Shown piece after piece: positions 42,751 through 50,865 of a DNA stretch of 64,000 nt. Under the pieces are notes generated by a model that was given only the letters and a program-made list of their open reading frames with translations, had not been told where the DNA came from and did not search any database. A program made the position numbers and the translations under genes. The DNA is taken from NCBI GenBank assembly GCA_964022665.1, contig CAXIDF010000003.1, forward strand, positions 62,001-126,000. The letters are read 5' to 3'. Each line of letters opens with the position of its first letter. Position 1 is the stretch's first letter. Source of the stretch: Haliea sp964022665. Lineage in GTDB: Bacteria; Pseudomonadota; Gammaproteobacteria; Pseudomonadales; Halieaceae.

Positions 42751-43665
42751 TTATCCCTCGCAGGCGGCGCGGTACTCGGTTTCCAGTCGGTCGACCAGAT
42801 CGGCAATGGGCAGGATATCGCGTATCGCCCCCACGCCCTGTCCGGCAGACCATACATCCCGCCAGCGCTTGGCATCGCTGGTGGCGGCGGCGATATCGAT
42901 TTTCTTGCCGTCCGGCATATTGTCCGGGTCGTAGCCCGCGGCCACCAGGCTGGCGCGCAACCAGTTGGCTTTCACGCCGGTCAGCGCTGCGGAGCAGACG
43001 ATGTCGGCACCGCTGGCATCCACCACCATCTGCTTGTAGGCGGCGTCGGCCATACTCTCCCGGGTGGCGATGAAACGCGTGCCCATGTACGCGTAGTTGG
43101 CTCCCAACACTTGCGCGGCGCGCACACCGCGACCGCTGGAGATGCCGCCGCCGAGCACAATATCGCCGGGCCAGAACTGGCGCACTTCCTCCACGAAGGC
43201 AAAACCCGCCTGCTGTCCGGTGTGGCCACCGGCGCCGGCCGCGACCAGCACCAGGCCATCGACGCCGGCCTCGACGGCTTTGGCGGCAAAGCGCGTGTCG
43301 ATCACATCCGCGAACACCTTGCCGCCATAGCTGTGCACGGCTTCAATGGCCTCACGGGGGCTGCCCAGGGCGGAAATCACCAGCGGGGCCTGATACTTCA
43401 CGGCCAGTTCCAGATCATCGAAACGCCGTGTATTGGAGCGGTGCATCATCAGGTTGATGGCCCAGGGCCCGTGATCCTCGCCGCCCGTCGCCGCGGTGAT
43501 GTCCTGCAGCCAGCGCTCCAGTTCCTCCGTGCTGCGGGCATTGACCGACGGAAAGGTGCCCACGATACCGGCGCGGCAGCTGGCGATGACCATCTCCGGC
43601 CCGGATTGCAGGAACATGGGTGCCTGGAATACGGGGAGCTTGAGCGTGTTTAGCGATCTCGGCAT
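42751..43665 (-). CDS. NAD(P)H-dependent flavin oxidoreductase (nitronate-monooxygenase fold)
   Basis: A 304-residue FMN-binding TIM-barrel enzyme of the 2-nitropropane dioxygenase/enoyl reductase superfamily: PVFQAPMFLQSGPEMVIAS at the start, phosphate-binding VLGGGISSGRGVRAAQVLGA, and the AAGAGGHTGQQ loop with the family His. Members in catabolic operons reduce unsaturated CoA esters or oxidise nitronates; in an operon with CoA ligase and thiolases, an acyl-CoA redox step is the more likely role, inferred. It is the first gene behind operator site A. Confidence 0.88.
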   Translation of the reverse strand: MPRSLNTLKLPVFQAPMFLQSGPEMVIASCRAGIVGTFPSVNARSTEELERWLQDITAATGGEDHGPWAINLMMHRSNTRRFDDLELAVKYQAPLVISALGSPREAIEAVHSYGGKVFADVIDTRFAAKAVEAGVDGLVLVAAGAGGHTGQQAGFAFVEEVRQFWPGDIVLGGGISSGRGVRAAQVLGANYAYMGTRFIATRESMADAAYKQMVVDASGADIVCSAALTGVKANWLRASLVAAGYDPDNMPDGKKIDIAAATSDAKRWRDVWSAGQGVGAIRDILPIADLVDRLETEYRAACEG

Positions 43666-43678
43666 AGCAGGAAGTCCA

Positions 43679-43698
43679 GTTACTTTTATTAAAAGACC
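43679..43698 (-). promoter_or_regulatory. Regulon operator, site A (flavin oxidoreductase operon)
   Basis: Sequence on the plus strand: GTTACTTTTATTAAAAGACC, containing the perfect dyad CTTTTA-T-TAAAAG. It is one of five related 20-bp sites (consensus GTTACTTGCATWAAMRKACC). It lies just downstream of the -10 box of this operon, the place for a repressor that blocks initiation. Confidence 0.65.
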
Positions 43699-43701
43699 AA
43701 A

Positions 43702-43730
43702 ATAATAGGCCTTTCTCGGCTGTGGAACAA
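43702..43730 (-). promoter_or_regulatory. Sigma-70 promoter of the flavin oxidoreductase-thiolase operon
   Basis: On the minus strand TTGTTC (43730-43725) and TATTAT (43707-43702) are spaced by 17 bases. The operator begins three bases downstream of the -10 box. Confidence 0.65.
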
Positions 43731-43889
43731 GGTCTAGCTGAAATGGTGTTGTGCTCAGTGAGTTGTGTTGGCCTGGACACTTGGGTGTAAAGGGCTTACT
43801 GAGCCCTCATTAATGACAGGCCAAATCGTGCGGTTTATACTGAAACTTATAATAGTTAGTGATATTCAGCAGCTGGGGTTGGGGGAGTT

Positions 43890-44915
43890 ATGGCGATGGT
43901 AAAGGATTTGCATTTTTTGCGGTGGGCTTGGCATGGGTTTGCTCTTTCCGTGGCGCTTGGTGTAGCGAACGCCAGTGCTCAAACCTGGGAGTTCACCACG
44001 TGCGGGGCGACAGGTGCTCAGGGGCCGGATCAGAGTGCCTGCGATACTGAGTATGCCGGCACCGCGCTGGACGGTGGTGTGGCCGTCTCCGGTGGCATAC
44101 AGAGTTGGACGGTGCCTGCATCGGGGCTCTATCGGGTAACAGCCGTAGGCGCCCAGGGAACGGCGGCCGAGGCATCGGTGGTCGGTGGGCTGGGCGCAAG
44201 CCTGCAGGCGGAGTTCACGCTGAGCGCGGGTGCGGTGCTGCAGTTGGCGGTAGGTCAGGTGGGTGTGGAAGACGGGTGTAACGGTGGCGGCGGCGGCGGA
44301 AGTTTTGTGGTGGATGCCTCGGATGAGCCGCTGCTGGTTGCCGGTGGTGGCGGCGGCACTCGAGCGAGCGTGTTGCAGAATGGCTGTGATGCTTCGCTGA
44401 CCACGTTCGCTATTGGAGGCTCCGGTTCCTTGGAAACCTCTGCCTGCCCGGTCAAGGGCGCCGATGAGGGCTTGGGGGGTATTGTCTCTTCAGGCTCCTG
44501 GGGTTCCGCTGGCGCCGGTTTCTTTGGCAATGGTGCTGTGGATGGCTCCGGGACGGCCGCGTTATCCTGGGCCAATGGTGCGCTCGGCGGCGGCAGTGCT
44601 GGCGGTTCCAGTGGTGGCTTCGGGGGCGGCGGCGCGGGCGATGGCTCTTGCGGCGGTGGCGGCGGTGGCGGCTACTCCGGCGGTGACGGTGGCCGGGTAG
44701 CCGGTGGTGGTGGCAGCTTCGCAGCGCCCGCCGCCGCCAGCCTGGTGGCGTCTATTGCCGGTTCTGGCGATGGCAGTGTGATCATCGAGGCACTGGATGT
44801 GCAGCCGCCCGCGGCGCCGGTCGCCGTGCCTGCTTTGCCGGCGATGGCTGTCGTTTTACTGTCTGCTCTGATGTTGCTGGCCGGCATCGGTCGGCGCCGG
44901 CGTCTGCGCGTTTAG
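43890..44915 (+). CDS. Secreted glycine-rich protein with IPTL-CTERM-like sorting signal
   Basis: A 341-residue protein: signal peptide ending near ANASA, a beta-rich region (WTVPASGLYRVTAVGAQG, a galactose-binding-like opening often seen before Gly-rich domains), long Gly/Ser stretches at about residues 130-160 and 230-275 with regular GGGGGG runs and paired Cys, then a C-terminal tripartite tail: VPALPAMAVVLLSALMLLAG followed by RRRRLR. The tail matches the IPTL-CTERM/PEP-CTERM type of anchor (short motif, hydrophobic helix, basic end), implying cell-surface processing. A function in surface or matrix structure is likely. Its 3' end overlaps the convergent DUF1295 gene by four bases. Confidence 0.8.
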   Translation: MAMVKDLHFLRWAWHGFALSVALGVANASAQTWEFTTCGATGAQGPDQSACDTEYAGTALDGGVAVSGGIQSWTVPASGLYRVTAVGAQGTAAEASVVGGLGASLQAEFTLSAGAVLQLAVGQVGVEDGCNGGGGGGSFVVDASDEPLLVAGGGGGTRASVLQNGCDASLTTFAIGGSGSLETSACPVKGADEGLGGIVSSGSWGSAGAGFFGNGAVDGSGTAALSWANGALGGGSAGGSSGGFGGGGAGDGSCGGGGGGGYSGGDGGRVAGGGGSFAAPAAASLVASIAGSGDGSVIIEALDVQPPAAPVAVPALPAMAVVLLSALMLLAGIGRRRRLRV

Positions 44916-45703
44916 CGGCTGCGCGGCGGTAACGGAATCAACCCGCTGGTTCGGGCCATATACTCGGCGTAGCCGGGTTTTTCCCGGGCCAGCTTCTTGT
45001 CCAGGGTTTTCTGCCCGGTGACGTTGACCACCAGATAGCTATAGGCCAGCGGGCCGATGACGGTGAGCCAGCCCAGCGGTACCTCGCAGGCGACCAGCCA
45101 GATACCCCACCACAGGCAGAGCTCACCGAAATAGTTCGGGTGCCGAGAGTAGCGCCAGAGCCCGGTGCACAGCACGGTGCCACGGTTTTCCGGCTGGGCG
45201 CGAAAGCGCCGCAGTTGTGCGTCCGCCACGGTTTCCACTACCAGCCCCAACAGCCAGAGCAGGCTGCCCAGCATGGCCAGCAGGCCGATTTCGCTGGTGC
45301 CGGCGAACAGGCCCACCTGCACCGGCAGAGACGCCAGCCAGAGGACAACAGCCTGCAGCAGGAATACCTGGCGCAGGCTGAGCCAGATGAATGCGCGTTC
45401 GTTGTTTACCCAACTGCGCAGCTTGGTGTAGCGCGGGTCCTCGCCGTGCCCCCAGTTCCGGCCGATAAGATGGGCGGTGATGCGCAGTGCCCACAGAAAC
45501 ACCATGGCCAGTAACACCCATTGCAGTGTGTTGTAGGCCGGCGCGAGCGCAAACGCGGTCAAGGTGATGGCGACAATGATCAGTGCGAAAAACATATCGA
45601 TGATGCTCACATCACGCAATGGAATGCTCGCCAGCCACAGCGCCAATGCACAGGCCAGGGCGACGGCCGCAGTAGCGCTGAATAAGGTCAGTAAATCCAT
45701 CAT
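44912..45703 (-). CDS. DUF1295 membrane protein, steroid 5-alpha-reductase-like fold
   Basis: A 263-residue integral membrane protein with about seven hydrophobic segments. The C-terminal signature GLWRYSRHPNYFGELCLWWGIW is characteristic of DUF1295 and of the 3-oxo-5-alpha-steroid 4-dehydrogenase/ICMT superfamily, where it binds NADPH. It is followed by LVVNVTGQKTLDKKL. It likely reduces a C=C bond of a lipid-soluble enone, by analogy. The start codon overlaps the SDR stop (ATGATG), so the two act as an operon behind operator site B. Confidence 0.9.
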   Translation of the reverse strand: MMDLLTLFSATAAVALACALALWLASIPLRDVSIIDMFFALIIVAITLTAFALAPAYNTLQWVLLAMVFLWALRITAHLIGRNWGHGEDPRYTKLRSWVNNERAFIWLSLRQVFLLQAVVLWLASLPVQVGLFAGTSEIGLLAMLGSLLWLLGLVVETVADAQLRRFRAQPENRGTVLCTGLWRYSRHPNYFGELCLWWGIWLVACEVPLGWLTVIGPLAYSYLVVNVTGQKTLDKKLAREKPGYAEYMARTSGLIPLPPRSR

Positions 45704-46599
45704 TGGGCAAGGTCTCCGGCAAAATCGAGAAACAGGGCCACGGCGGAGTCAAAATCCTGTGTTGGTGGAGTGGCGGCAAGTCGAGTCCAGGCGGCCTCCA
45801 TCGCTTGCGGGCTGTCGCCCGACTCAACGGCTGCACTGGTCAGGTTGCGTGCGCGGGCCAGGCGTCCACCGCCCGCAACGAGCACCTCGCCGTTGAGTGT
45901 GCAGCCATCACTGACCAGCCATGCGACCACCGGCGCCACGGCCTCTGCCGGCAGTTGACCGGCCAGCCCGGGTGGCAGGCTGCTGCGGGTCATGGCGGTG
46001 TTGGCGAAAGGCGCAATGGTATTTATCCGCACGCCATGCGGCGCGCCCTCCAATGCCAGGGCGCGACACAAGCCGATTACCGCCGCTTTCGATGCCGAAT
46101 ACGCGGGCAGTCCGTGTTCGCCGTGCAAGCCGGCAGCGGAGCTGCTCACCACAATGGCGCCGCTGCCTTGCCGATACAGGTGGCGGAAGGTCGGGTGCAG
46201 CAGCCAGGCGGTGCCCATGAGGTTGATGTCAATGATGCGGCGGAATTCATCGAGGCTCTGGTTGTGGAATGAGGAGGCTTCGGACACCCCCGCGTTGGCG
46301 ATGACGATGTCCAGCCGGCCGTAGTGCTCAAGAGCAGTGGCCAGCAGGTGTTCGCCACAGTGGGGGTCGGCGGCATCGCTGTAGTCGGCAACGGCGCTGC
46401 CACTCTGTGCCACGATGTCATGCACCACCGCATCCGCGCTGTGCACCGCCTCCCCACTGTGGCGCCGGTTGTTCACCACCACCTGCGCGCCCCGGCGCGC
46501 CAGGTCCAGTGCATAGGCGCGGCCCAGCCCCTTGCCGGCGCCCGTCACTATGGCGACTTTGCCGGCGAGTGTGGTCTGCGCTGTGGAATTTGCGGGCAT
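45700..46599 (-). CDS. SDR family oxidoreductase, MFE-2/HSD17B4-like
   Basis: A 299-residue short-chain dehydrogenase: GAGKGLG cofactor motif near residues 20-26, IVIANAGVSE, IVVSSSAAGLHGEHGLPAYSASK with catalytic Ser/Tyr/Lys, and IAPFANTAMT. The opening GKVAIVTGAGKGLGRAYALDLARRGAQVVVN is typical of the (3R)-hydroxyacyl-CoA dehydrogenase domain of multifunctional enzyme type 2 and its bacterial relatives. It would make the 3-oxo intermediate for the thiolases. The ATG at 46599 gives this family start; the longer frame is unsupported. Confidence 0.9.
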   Translation of the reverse strand: MPANSTAQTTLAGKVAIVTGAGKGLGRAYALDLARRGAQVVVNNRRHSGEAVHSADAVVHDIVAQSGSAVADYSDAADPHCGEHLLATALEHYGRLDIVIANAGVSEASSFHNQSLDEFRRIIDINLMGTAWLLHPTFRHLYRQGSGAIVVSSSAAGLHGEHGLPAYSASKAAVIGLCRALALEGAPHGVRINTIAPFANTAMTRSSLPPGLAGQLPAEAVAPVVAWLVSDGCTLNGEVLVAGGGRLARARNLTSAAVESGDSPQAMEAAWTRLAATPPTQDFDSAVALFLDFAGDLAQ

Positions 46600-46605
46600 A
46601 TTCTT

Positions 46606-46625
46606 GTAACTTTTATAAAGAGACC
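46606..46625 (-). promoter_or_regulatory. Regulon operator, site B (SDR-DUF1295 operon)
   Basis: Plus-strand sequence GTAACTTTTATAAAGAGACC, one of the five 20-bp sites. It lies between the -10 box and the SDR start codon, overlapping the expected transcription start. Confidence 0.65.
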
Positions 46626-46628
46626 TCA

Positions 46629-46657
46629 AGTCTATCCTGACTCCCGGTGGCTCGCAA
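46629..46657 (-). promoter_or_regulatory. Sigma-70 promoter of the SDR-DUF1295 operon
   Basis: On the minus strand TTGCGA (46657-46652) and TAGACT (46634-46629) are spaced by 17 bases, with operator site B three bases downstream. Confidence 0.6.
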
Positions 46658-46670
46658 GCGCGCGTCATTT

Positions 46671-46690
46671 GATACTTGCATAAAAATACT
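46671..46690 (+). promoter_or_regulatory. Regulon operator, site C (carotenoid-oxygenase-family gene)
   Basis: GATACTTGCATAAAAATACT, one of the five 20-bp sites. Here it overlaps the -35 box and spacer of the dioxygenase promoter rather than the transcription start. Confidence 0.6.
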
Positions 46691-46703
46691 TAATACCTAT
46701 AAT
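46676..46703 (+). promoter_or_regulatory. Sigma-70 promoter of the dioxygenase gene
   Basis: TTGCAT (46676-46681) and a perfect TATAAT (46698-46703) at 16-base spacing, 60 bases before the coding region. Confidence 0.65.
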
Positions 46704-46763
46704 CAAGCAAAATCCAAGTGCAGCGGGGTGTGTCCCGGCTGCCAGATGCCCCGGGGGAACCCT

Positions 46764-48290
46764 ATGCAAAGCCTGAGCAAATTTACCGAATACCCTTCCG
46801 TTGAGCAGTGCATCGGCGGGGTGACCCAGTTTGCGGATGCGCCGTCCTGGATCTACACCCTCGACAACCCTTACCTGCACGGTGTGTATGCGCCGACGAC
46901 TGATGAACTCGATGTATCGGGTCTGGCGGTGGAAGGTGAACTGCCGGCTGATCTCGAAGGGGCCTATTTCCGCAATGGTCCCAACCCCGTGTTTGAGCCG
47001 AAGAACCGCTATCACCCCTTCGACGGCGACGGCATGGTGCACGGCGTATACTTCCGCGATGGGCAGGCGGCCTACCGCAACCGGTACGTGGATACGCTCG
47101 CATTGCAGGGTGAGCGCGCCGATGGCCGCTCCATCTCACCGGGGGTGATGGGCCCGTTCGACTACTCGCTCTCGCCCTTCGGCATCAAGGACACCTCAAA
47201 CACGGATATTTTCATTTATAACGGCGACCTGATGAGCCTCTGGTACAACGCCGGTCACCCGTACAGACTGGATGCGCAAACGCTTGGTACCAAGGGCTAT
47301 TATGACCTGGAGAGCCGCGCGCAGCGACGCATGTCGGCGCACTCGAAGGTAGATCTGGCGACCGGTGATTTGCTGTTCTTCGACTACGGTGACCAGCCAC
47401 CCTATATGACTTATGGTGTGGCAGACCCCAGTGGCAAACTGAAGCACGAAGTGGCCATCGACCTGCCGGGTCCACGCCTGCCGCACGACATCGGTTTCAC
47501 CACGAACTATACGATCCTGCACGACCTGCCCTTCTTTCATGACATGAATGTGCTGCGTCAGCACGGCTATCGTGTGCTTACGTTTCACCGCGATATCCCC
47601 ACGCGCTTCGGCTTGATACCGCGCTACGGTGCGGGCAACGAGGTGCGCTGGTTCGAATGCGAACCCTGCTACATCCTCCACACCAGCAACGCCTGGGAGG
47701 CGGGCGACTGGGTCATCATGGATGGCTGCCGCTCCACCAACCCCATGCCGGAAACCAAGCCCGGCGAGGGAGAGCTGGCTTCCATGCTGGCCTACATGCG
47801 CCTGGAGGCCAACAACTACCGGTGGCGCTTCAACCTGCGCACAGGTGAGGTGCGTGAGGGACCAATTGACGACCTCAACACCGAATTCAACAAGACCAAC
47901 CCGCTCTATCACGGTCGCGAGAGCCGGTTTGCCTACCATCAGCACATTCCTCTGCACCACGAGGGCGGGCTCACGTTGCGTTTTACCGGGCTGGTGAAAT
48001 ACGACAACGAAACCGGCAAGCGCTGGCAGTGGAATTACGGTCCGGGTGTATTCGGCAGCGAATCCGTCTTCGCACCGCGCCGTGGCGCCACGGCGAGCAC
48101 AGCGGAGGATGACGGGTATGTGATTACCCTGGTGACCGACAGTAACACCTGGCAGTCGGATTGCCTGGTATTCGACGCCCGCGATATCGAGCGCGGGCCG
48201 GTCGCCCGGGTGCGCATGCCGCATCGTGTGCCCTACGGGTTCCATGCGACCTGGGCGCGGGGCGAGGACCTGTGGCGCGCCGGACAGTAA
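46764..48290 (+). CDS. Carotenoid-oxygenase-family (RPE65/lignostilbene-type) dioxygenase
   Basis: A 508-residue seven-bladed propeller enzyme that cleaves C=C bonds with O2 and non-haem Fe(II). Four iron-binding histidines can be placed: SAHSKVDLATGD, RLPHDIGFTTNY, CYILHTSNAWE and YGFHATWARGEDL. ADLEGAYFRNGPNP and YHPFDGDGMVHGVYF are family signatures. Substrates range from carotenoids and apocarotenals to stilbenes and isoeugenol; which applies is unknown. ATG 46764 follows GGGGGAA; the 39 extra residues of the longer frame cover the promoter. Neighbouring genes with the same operator offer uptake, aldehyde oxidation and CoA steps. Confidence 0.93.
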   Translation: MQSLSKFTEYPSVEQCIGGVTQFADAPSWIYTLDNPYLHGVYAPTTDELDVSGLAVEGELPADLEGAYFRNGPNPVFEPKNRYHPFDGDGMVHGVYFRDGQAAYRNRYVDTLALQGERADGRSISPGVMGPFDYSLSPFGIKDTSNTDIFIYNGDLMSLWYNAGHPYRLDAQTLGTKGYYDLESRAQRRMSAHSKVDLATGDLLFFDYGDQPPYMTYGVADPSGKLKHEVAIDLPGPRLPHDIGFTTNYTILHDLPFFHDMNVLRQHGYRVLTFHRDIPTRFGLIPRYGAGNEVRWFECEPCYILHTSNAWEAGDWVIMDGCRSTNPMPETKPGEGELASMLAYMRLEANNYRWRFNLRTGEVREGPIDDLNTEFNKTNPLYHGRESRFAYHQHIPLHHEGGLTLRFTGLVKYDNETGKRWQWNYGPGVFGSESVFAPRRGATASTAEDDGYVITLVTDSNTWQSDCLVFDARDIERGPVARVRMPHRVPYGFHATWARGEDLWRAGQ

Positions 48291-48309
48291 GCACAGTGTC
48301 GGACCGATC

Positions 48310-48337
48310 TTGTTTTTTGGCCGGCTTGCGATAGACT
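48310..48337 (+). promoter_or_regulatory. Sigma-70 promoter of the regulon TonB receptor
   Basis: TTGTTT (48310-48315) and TAGACT (48332-48337), 16-base spacing. The same TAGACT -10 box is used by the SDR operon promoter, and operator site D begins two bases downstream. Confidence 0.55.
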
Positions 48338-48338
48338 A

Positions 48339-48358
48339 GGTTCGTTAATGCAAGTAAC
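48339..48358 (-). promoter_or_regulatory. Regulon operator, site D (TonB receptor)
   Basis: The minus strand reads GTTACTTGCATTAACGAACC, one of the five 20-bp sites. As at sites A and B, the GGT end of the site faces the promoter and the site covers the expected transcription start. Confidence 0.65.
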
Positions 48359-48408
48359 AAGGCGGGGTGGCTCCCGCCCCGATAATCATAAAACCCTGCG
48401 AGGCTACC

Positions 48409-50730
48409 ATGACGCATTCCAAACTCCGTATTGCGATTCACACTCTGGCGGCTGTGCCCTTTGCCCTGCCCATGCTGGTGCACGCTCAGCAACAGCTCGA
48501 AGAGGTCGTGGTCACTGCCGAAAAGCGTGAGCAGAGTATTCAGGATGTCCCTCTGTCCGTGGCGGCGCTTGCGGGCGACGATATCGAAGTGGGCAAGATC
48601 AGTGGCCTGAACGATATCGCCTTTCGCACGCCTGGCCTGACCTACAACCAGTTCAGCATCGGCGAGCCGCGCATCTACATTCGCGGCATCGGCAACAGTT
48701 CGGATTCCGCCGGCAGCGACCCGGCGGTGGGCGTGTTTCTGGACGAGGTCTATATCGGCCGCACCGGAGGTGTCGGGTTCGACCTGTTCGACCTCGAGCG
48801 CATTGAGATCCTGCGTGGCCCGCAGGGTACGCTGTATGGCAAGAACACCAACGGCGGCGCGATCAATATCGTGACCTCGCGGCCCAGCCAGGAAACCGAG
48901 GTGCGCGTGCGTGTGTCCACGGGTACTGATCAACTACGCCATTTTCAGGGCCTTGCCAGCGGCGGCCTGACGGATAATGTGGCGGGCAAGCTCGTCTACT
49001 CCTACCGTGACCGCGATGGCTATGGTCGCAACGTCATCACGCCGGGTGAAATCTCGACCCTCGGCAATCTTTCCCAGAGCCCGATCATCGGCCCCAGCAT
49101 TGGTGCTGACGATGCGGGTGAGCGCCGCGATGATGCTCGCTCGGTTAACGTGCGCGGCCAGTTACTGTTCGATATCACCGAGCGTGTTGATTTGCTGTTG
49201 AGCGCCGACTACGCGCGCGATGAAACCGCCGGGCCCTGTCGTCACATCCAGAATATCGACAATGCCATTGCCGGGCTGGGACCCTTCTGGGAGCTGGGCA
49301 TGTCGGAGGCGTATATGGCAGACGAACGCCACTGTGCGAGCCAGTTCGACACCTCGCAGAAGCGTGAGGTCAACGGCGTCATGGCGCGCCTTGAGGCAGA
49401 CCTCGGCTGGTCCATCCTTACCTCCATCACGGCCTGGCGCTCCAGTGAATACAACTGGGTCGACGACCTCACCGGCGTGCCACTGAGCAACCTGACCGCA
49501 CCGTCGCCGCCTGGCGTGCCGCTGCCTCCGGGCTTCTTTACCACGCCCGGCAACGTGATCAACGGCGCCGAGGAAGACGCCTCGCAGTTTTCCCAGGAGT
49601 TCCGCCTGGCCGGCAACACGGATCGCTTCAACTGGCTGGCTGGCGTGTTCTTCATGGAGGAGGACGTCGAGCGTGGCGAGGAGTTCTACACCCAGTACAG
49701 CACCCCGCTACAGGGGCTTGGACTTGCGGCTGTGGGCGATGTGCTGTTTACCCAGGACAACACCACAACCAGCTATGCCGTCTACGGGCAGGTCGACTGG
49801 TCCTTAACCGATCAGCTGACCCTGACTTACGGCGTGCGCTGGGCCGAGGACGAAAAGGAGATCACCCAGAACTCCATCGACCTGCTGGACACCACGCCTT
49901 CCGGGGTGCCGCTGATCCTGCCGTCCTTTGTCGCCCCCGTGTCGGCCGATGATTCGTGGTCTGAAGTGACGCACAAGCTGTCGCTGGCCTACCGGCCAAC
50001 GGATGACTTGATGCTCTACGCCACGTACTCCGAAGGCTTTAAGAGCGGTGCCTTCCAGTCACAGACCAACCTGGCAAGTGTTGCCACCGAAGCGGTTGAC
50101 CCCGAAGTGGTGCAGAACGTGGAAGTGGGCATGAAGTCCTCGTGGTGGGATCGTCGGCTGCAGTTCAACCTCTCCTACTACGACATGGACTACGAGGATT
50201 TGCAGGTCTTTGAGCTGAACAGCCGTTTCCTGCTCGTACTGCTGAACGCGCAGGCGGAATCCAAGGGGGTCGAGGCCTCGATTGACCTGGTGCCGATCGA
50301 AAACCTGACATTGAACGCCAGCTACAACTGGAGTGACGCCACGTTCAAGGAGTTCACCAACTCCAATGGTCTGGACCTTGCCGGTCGCGATCTGCCTTTC
50401 GCACCGGATGCTGCCCTGACCACGACGGCGAACTACCGGGTCAACCTAGACAATGGCAGTGCGCTGGATTTCGGCGTCAGCTACAGCTGGAAAGACGAAT
50501 ATTTCACCGGACCACAGAATCGCTCGGTGGAGCGTCAGGCGGCGATTGAGCTGCTGGACGCCAGTGTCAGCTGGACCAGTGCAGATGGTTCCCTGGCAGT
50601 GGACGTGTGGGGCAAGAACCTGAACGATGAACTGCAAGTCAGTAGCCGTATCGTCGACCCCACCGGAGTCACCTCCGAGTATTACATGCCGCCGCGTACC
50701 GCGGGCGTAACGCTGACAAAGAACTTCTGA
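48409..50730 (+). CDS. TonB-dependent outer-membrane receptor (catabolic regulon)
   Basis: A 773-residue receptor: signal peptide ending near VHAQ, TonB box/plug EEVVVTAEKREQSIQDVPLSVAALAG, plug signatures RIYIRGIGNSS and RIEILRGPQGTLYGKNTNGGAINIVT, and a barrel ending VTLTKNF with terminal Phe. This subfamily (common in sphingomonads and marine gammaproteobacteria) accompanies degradation genes for aromatics, terpenoids and steroids. The start ATG gives a proper signal peptide; the 14-residue longer frame does not. It probably imports the substrate of the neighbouring dioxygenase. Confidence 0.95.
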   Translation: MTHSKLRIAIHTLAAVPFALPMLVHAQQQLEEVVVTAEKREQSIQDVPLSVAALAGDDIEVGKISGLNDIAFRTPGLTYNQFSIGEPRIYIRGIGNSSDSAGSDPAVGVFLDEVYIGRTGGVGFDLFDLERIEILRGPQGTLYGKNTNGGAINIVTSRPSQETEVRVRVSTGTDQLRHFQGLASGGLTDNVAGKLVYSYRDRDGYGRNVITPGEISTLGNLSQSPIIGPSIGADDAGERRDDARSVNVRGQLLFDITERVDLLLSADYARDETAGPCRHIQNIDNAIAGLGPFWELGMSEAYMADERHCASQFDTSQKREVNGVMARLEADLGWSILTSITAWRSSEYNWVDDLTGVPLSNLTAPSPPGVPLPPGFFTTPGNVINGAEEDASQFSQEFRLAGNTDRFNWLAGVFFMEEDVERGEEFYTQYSTPLQGLGLAAVGDVLFTQDNTTTSYAVYGQVDWSLTDQLTLTYGVRWAEDEKEITQNSIDLLDTTPSGVPLILPSFVAPVSADDSWSEVTHKLSLAYRPTDDLMLYATYSEGFKSGAFQSQTNLASVATEAVDPEVVQNVEVGMKSSWWDRRLQFNLSYYDMDYEDLQVFELNSRFLLVLLNAQAESKGVEASIDLVPIENLTLNASYNWSDATFKEFTNSNGLDLAGRDLPFAPDAALTTTANYRVNLDNGSALDFGVSYSWKDEYFTGPQNRSVERQAAIELLDASVSWTSADGSLAVDVWGKNLNDELQVSSRIVDPTGVTSEYYMPPRTAGVTLTKNF

Positions 50731-50776
50731 TTACGGCATGCGGCCTCGGGGCCTGCAACCCCGTGGCAAATGCGAA

Positions 50777-50807
50777 CGACGCGGGTGGAGGCCCGCGTCG
50801 CTTTCAC
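50777..50807 (+). terminator. Terminator-like hairpin after the TonB receptor
   Basis: CGACGCGGG (50777-50785) pairs perfectly with CCCGCGTCG (50792-50800), loop of six, followed by a weak CTTTC tail, 47 bases past the stop codon. Confidence 0.65.
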
Positions 50808-50865
50808 CTAAGATGCACGCCATGAAACAGCCGTCCTTCATCCTCAATCCCGCCTGTGTCCGCGC

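Noticed and set aside
44290..44720. Repeated GGC/GGT tracts that look like a short tandem-repeat array
   Set aside because: They encode polyglycine in the secreted protein; unit length is irregular and there are no spacers, so this is not CRISPR or a structured DNA repeat.
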